Positions 62,753-64,000 of a DNA stretch of 64,000 bases are shown piece after piece (positions within the stretch are counted from its first letter, which is position 1; the number at the start of each line of letters is the position of its first letter). This stretch comes from Aquilaria yunnanensis (lineage: Eukaryota; Streptophyta; Magnoliopsida; Malvales; Thymelaeaceae). The stretch spans positions 69,034,041 through 69,098,040 of the forward strand of contig CM077598.1 in NCBI GenBank assembly GCA_039654915.1, in the 5' to 3' direction. The notes beneath the pieces are model-generated. The model had not been told where the DNA came from. It worked only from the letters and a program-made list of their open reading frames with translations, and ran no database searches. The translations under genes and the position numbers were made by a program.

Positions 62753-64000
62753 TTAGGCGTAGAATTTTTTCAAGGCATCTGAATGCCAAGTGTTTTTCAA
62801 TTCTACGCCTTCGGCGTCGCCCAGCTTATACACGCCTTTTCGTACTTCGGCGAGAACCAGATAAGGTCCTTCCCAATTTGCGCGAAGTACTCCGTGAGAT
62901 GGCCTTCGGGGTGCGAAGTCGGCCTTTCGGAGAACGAGGTCTCCTTTTTTGATTTCTTTGGGCCTGGCTTTTAAGTTGATAGCCGCGGCCACTCTTTGCT
63001 GGAAAGCTTTTCTTCTCAGCTCGGCTATTTCTCTGTGTTCGGCCACAAGGTCGAGCTTGGTTCTCAGACCGAGGTCGTTTCCGCCTTCATCAAATACTTG
63101 CACCCGTATTGAAGGCTGAACTATCTCTATTGGGATAATGGCCTCTGTTCCGAAGACGAGTGAGAAGGGAGTTTCCCCTGTGGCTCTTCGTGGCGTCGTT
63201 CGGTAGCTCCACAATACACTTTGGAGTTCTCCTGGCCATTTCCCCTTGGCTTCCCCAAGTCTCTTTTTCAGGCCATCTTTTATGGTCCTGTTTGATACCT
63301 CCACCTGCCCATTGCTTTGGGGGTGAGCTACTGGGGCGAAGTGCATCTTTATCCCGAGGTTGCTGATGAATTCCTGGAATCCTTTGTCTATAAACTGGGA
63401 TCCATTATCAGCTACTAGTACCCTCGGTATGCCAAATCTGCATACGATGTTCTTCCATACGAACTTCTGCACTTCTTTTGCCGAGATAGTTGCTAGTGGT
63501 TCTGCCTCTACCCACTTTGAGAAATAGTCCACTGCTACCACGCAGAATTTCACGCCTCCGGGCGCTGTGGGGAGTGGCCCAATAAGGTCTATACCCCAGA
63601 CTGCGAAGGGCCAAGGATAGTCTGCCGACGTTACCATTTCCGAGGGTATCCTCTGGATTTTTGCATGTCTCTGGCAACTACCGCACTTCTGGACGAACTG
63701 TCTTGCGTCCTTTCTCAGGGTAGGCCAGAAGTATCCTTGGCGGAGTATCACTGCTGCAAGGGCATCAGTTCCAACGTGCGAGCCGCACATGCCTTCGTGG
63801 ACTTCTTCGAGGACCATCTCAGTATCCTCTTCGCCCACACATCTCTGCAGCGGATTTGCATATCCTTGCCGATATAACTCTTCACCAATCAGGAAGAATC
63901 TTCCGGCACGTCTTCGCAGTCTTGCAGCACTGCCGGCGTCTTCGGGAAGCTCATTCTCTGCGAGGTATCTCTTTATGGGGTCCTTCCACCCCATTCCCGA
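62753..64000 (-). CDS. Element I pol, integrase region (5' end beyond window)
   Basis: The open minus-strand frame runs from the window edge to the stop at 62755-62753. It contains the integrase zinc site (HEGMCGSH, CGSCQRH), the core (WGIDLIGPLP, VADNGSQF, QSNGQVEVSNRT with D, D, E) and the C-terminal tail (KKGDLVLRK, ANWEGPYLV) in one continuous frame. It lacks the single-base insertion that breaks A at 7148-7151. Integrase joins the cDNA to host DNA in the nucleus. No lesion is visible in this part. Confidence 0.94.
   Translation of the reverse strand, partial: SGMGWKDPIKRYLAENELPEDAGSAARLRRRAGRFFLIGEELYRQGYANPLQRCVGEEDTEMVLEEVHEGMCGSHVGTDALAAVILRQGYFWPTLRKDARQFVQKCGSCQRHAKIQRIPSEMVTSADYPWPFAVWGIDLIGPLPTAPGGVKFCVVAVDYFSKWVEAEPLATISAKEVQKFVWKNIVCRFGIPRVLVADNGSQFIDKGFQEFISNLGIKMHFAPVAHPQSNGQVEVSNRTIKDGLKKRLGEAKGKWPGELQSVLWSYRTTPRRATGETPFSLVFGTEAIIPIEIVQPSIRVQVFDEGGNDLGLRTKLDLVAEHREIAELRRKAFQQRVAAAINLKARPKEIKKGDLVLRKADFAPRRPSHGVLRANWEGPYLVLAEVRKGVYKLGDAEGVELKNTWHSDALKKFYA

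Larger units (their letters stand above)
57939..64000 (-). mobile_element. Tat element I, 3' portion, same subfamily as A
   Basis: In plus-strand order it has 3' LTR, polypurine tract, antisense gene, stem-loop array and pol running off the window edge. Its LTR length (867 bp), antisense exon and intron lengths and protein sequence match A closely. It is the innermost, and so youngest, layer of the right-hand nest. Confidence 0.94.

Overview
The window is plant nuclear repetitive DNA, most likely from an angiosperm. It is built almost entirely from LTR retrotransposons nested in one another. I found no host gene, tRNA or rRNA. The plant assignment rests on three things: Ty3/gypsy chromoviruses with long LTRs and an initiator-tRNA-Met primer site, Tat-lineage Ty3/gypsy elements with a second (archaeal-type) RNase H and a spliced antisense gene, and a Ty1/copia-like solo LTR. 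The species cannot be named from this sequence.

Left half (1-23486). A degraded chromovirus fragment K (22469-23486) was invaded by Tat element C (minus, 18438-22468). C was invaded by Tat element B (minus, 16443-18437), and B by chromovirus L (plus, 1-1166 and 12328-16442). L was split in frame by a young, complete Tat element A (plus, 1167-12327) flanked by a perfect 5-bp duplication GGAGT. The left parts of B, C, K and L lie outside the window.

Right half (23487-64000). A decayed Tat element D (plus) was invaded by Tat element E (plus), E by Tat F (minus), F by its close relative Tat G (minus) and separately by a copia-like solo LTR. G's 5' LTR was invaded by a non-autonomous chromovirus derivative H (plus, two LTRs of about 3.4 kb), and H's 3' LTR by Tat element I (minus), which runs off the right edge. 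I belongs to the same subfamily as A.

Each better-preserved Tat element has the same plan: LTR, gag-pol polyprotein (gag, variant zinc knuckle, aspartic protease, RT, degenerate RNase H, archaeal-type RNase H, integrase), an array of short stem-loop motifs, then a convergent antisense gene with four exons and its own G-box and TATA promoter, then polypurine tract and LTR. The gag start codon lies inside the 5' LTR, so the primer-binding site is translated. The antisense gene is intact in A (708 aa) and G (733 aa), broken by stops in F and I, and a remnant in D. The most interesting points are this antisense gene with its constrained exon lengths and fixed promoter spacing, the stem-loop array where sense and antisense transcripts converge, and the young LTRs on the coding-deficient element H.
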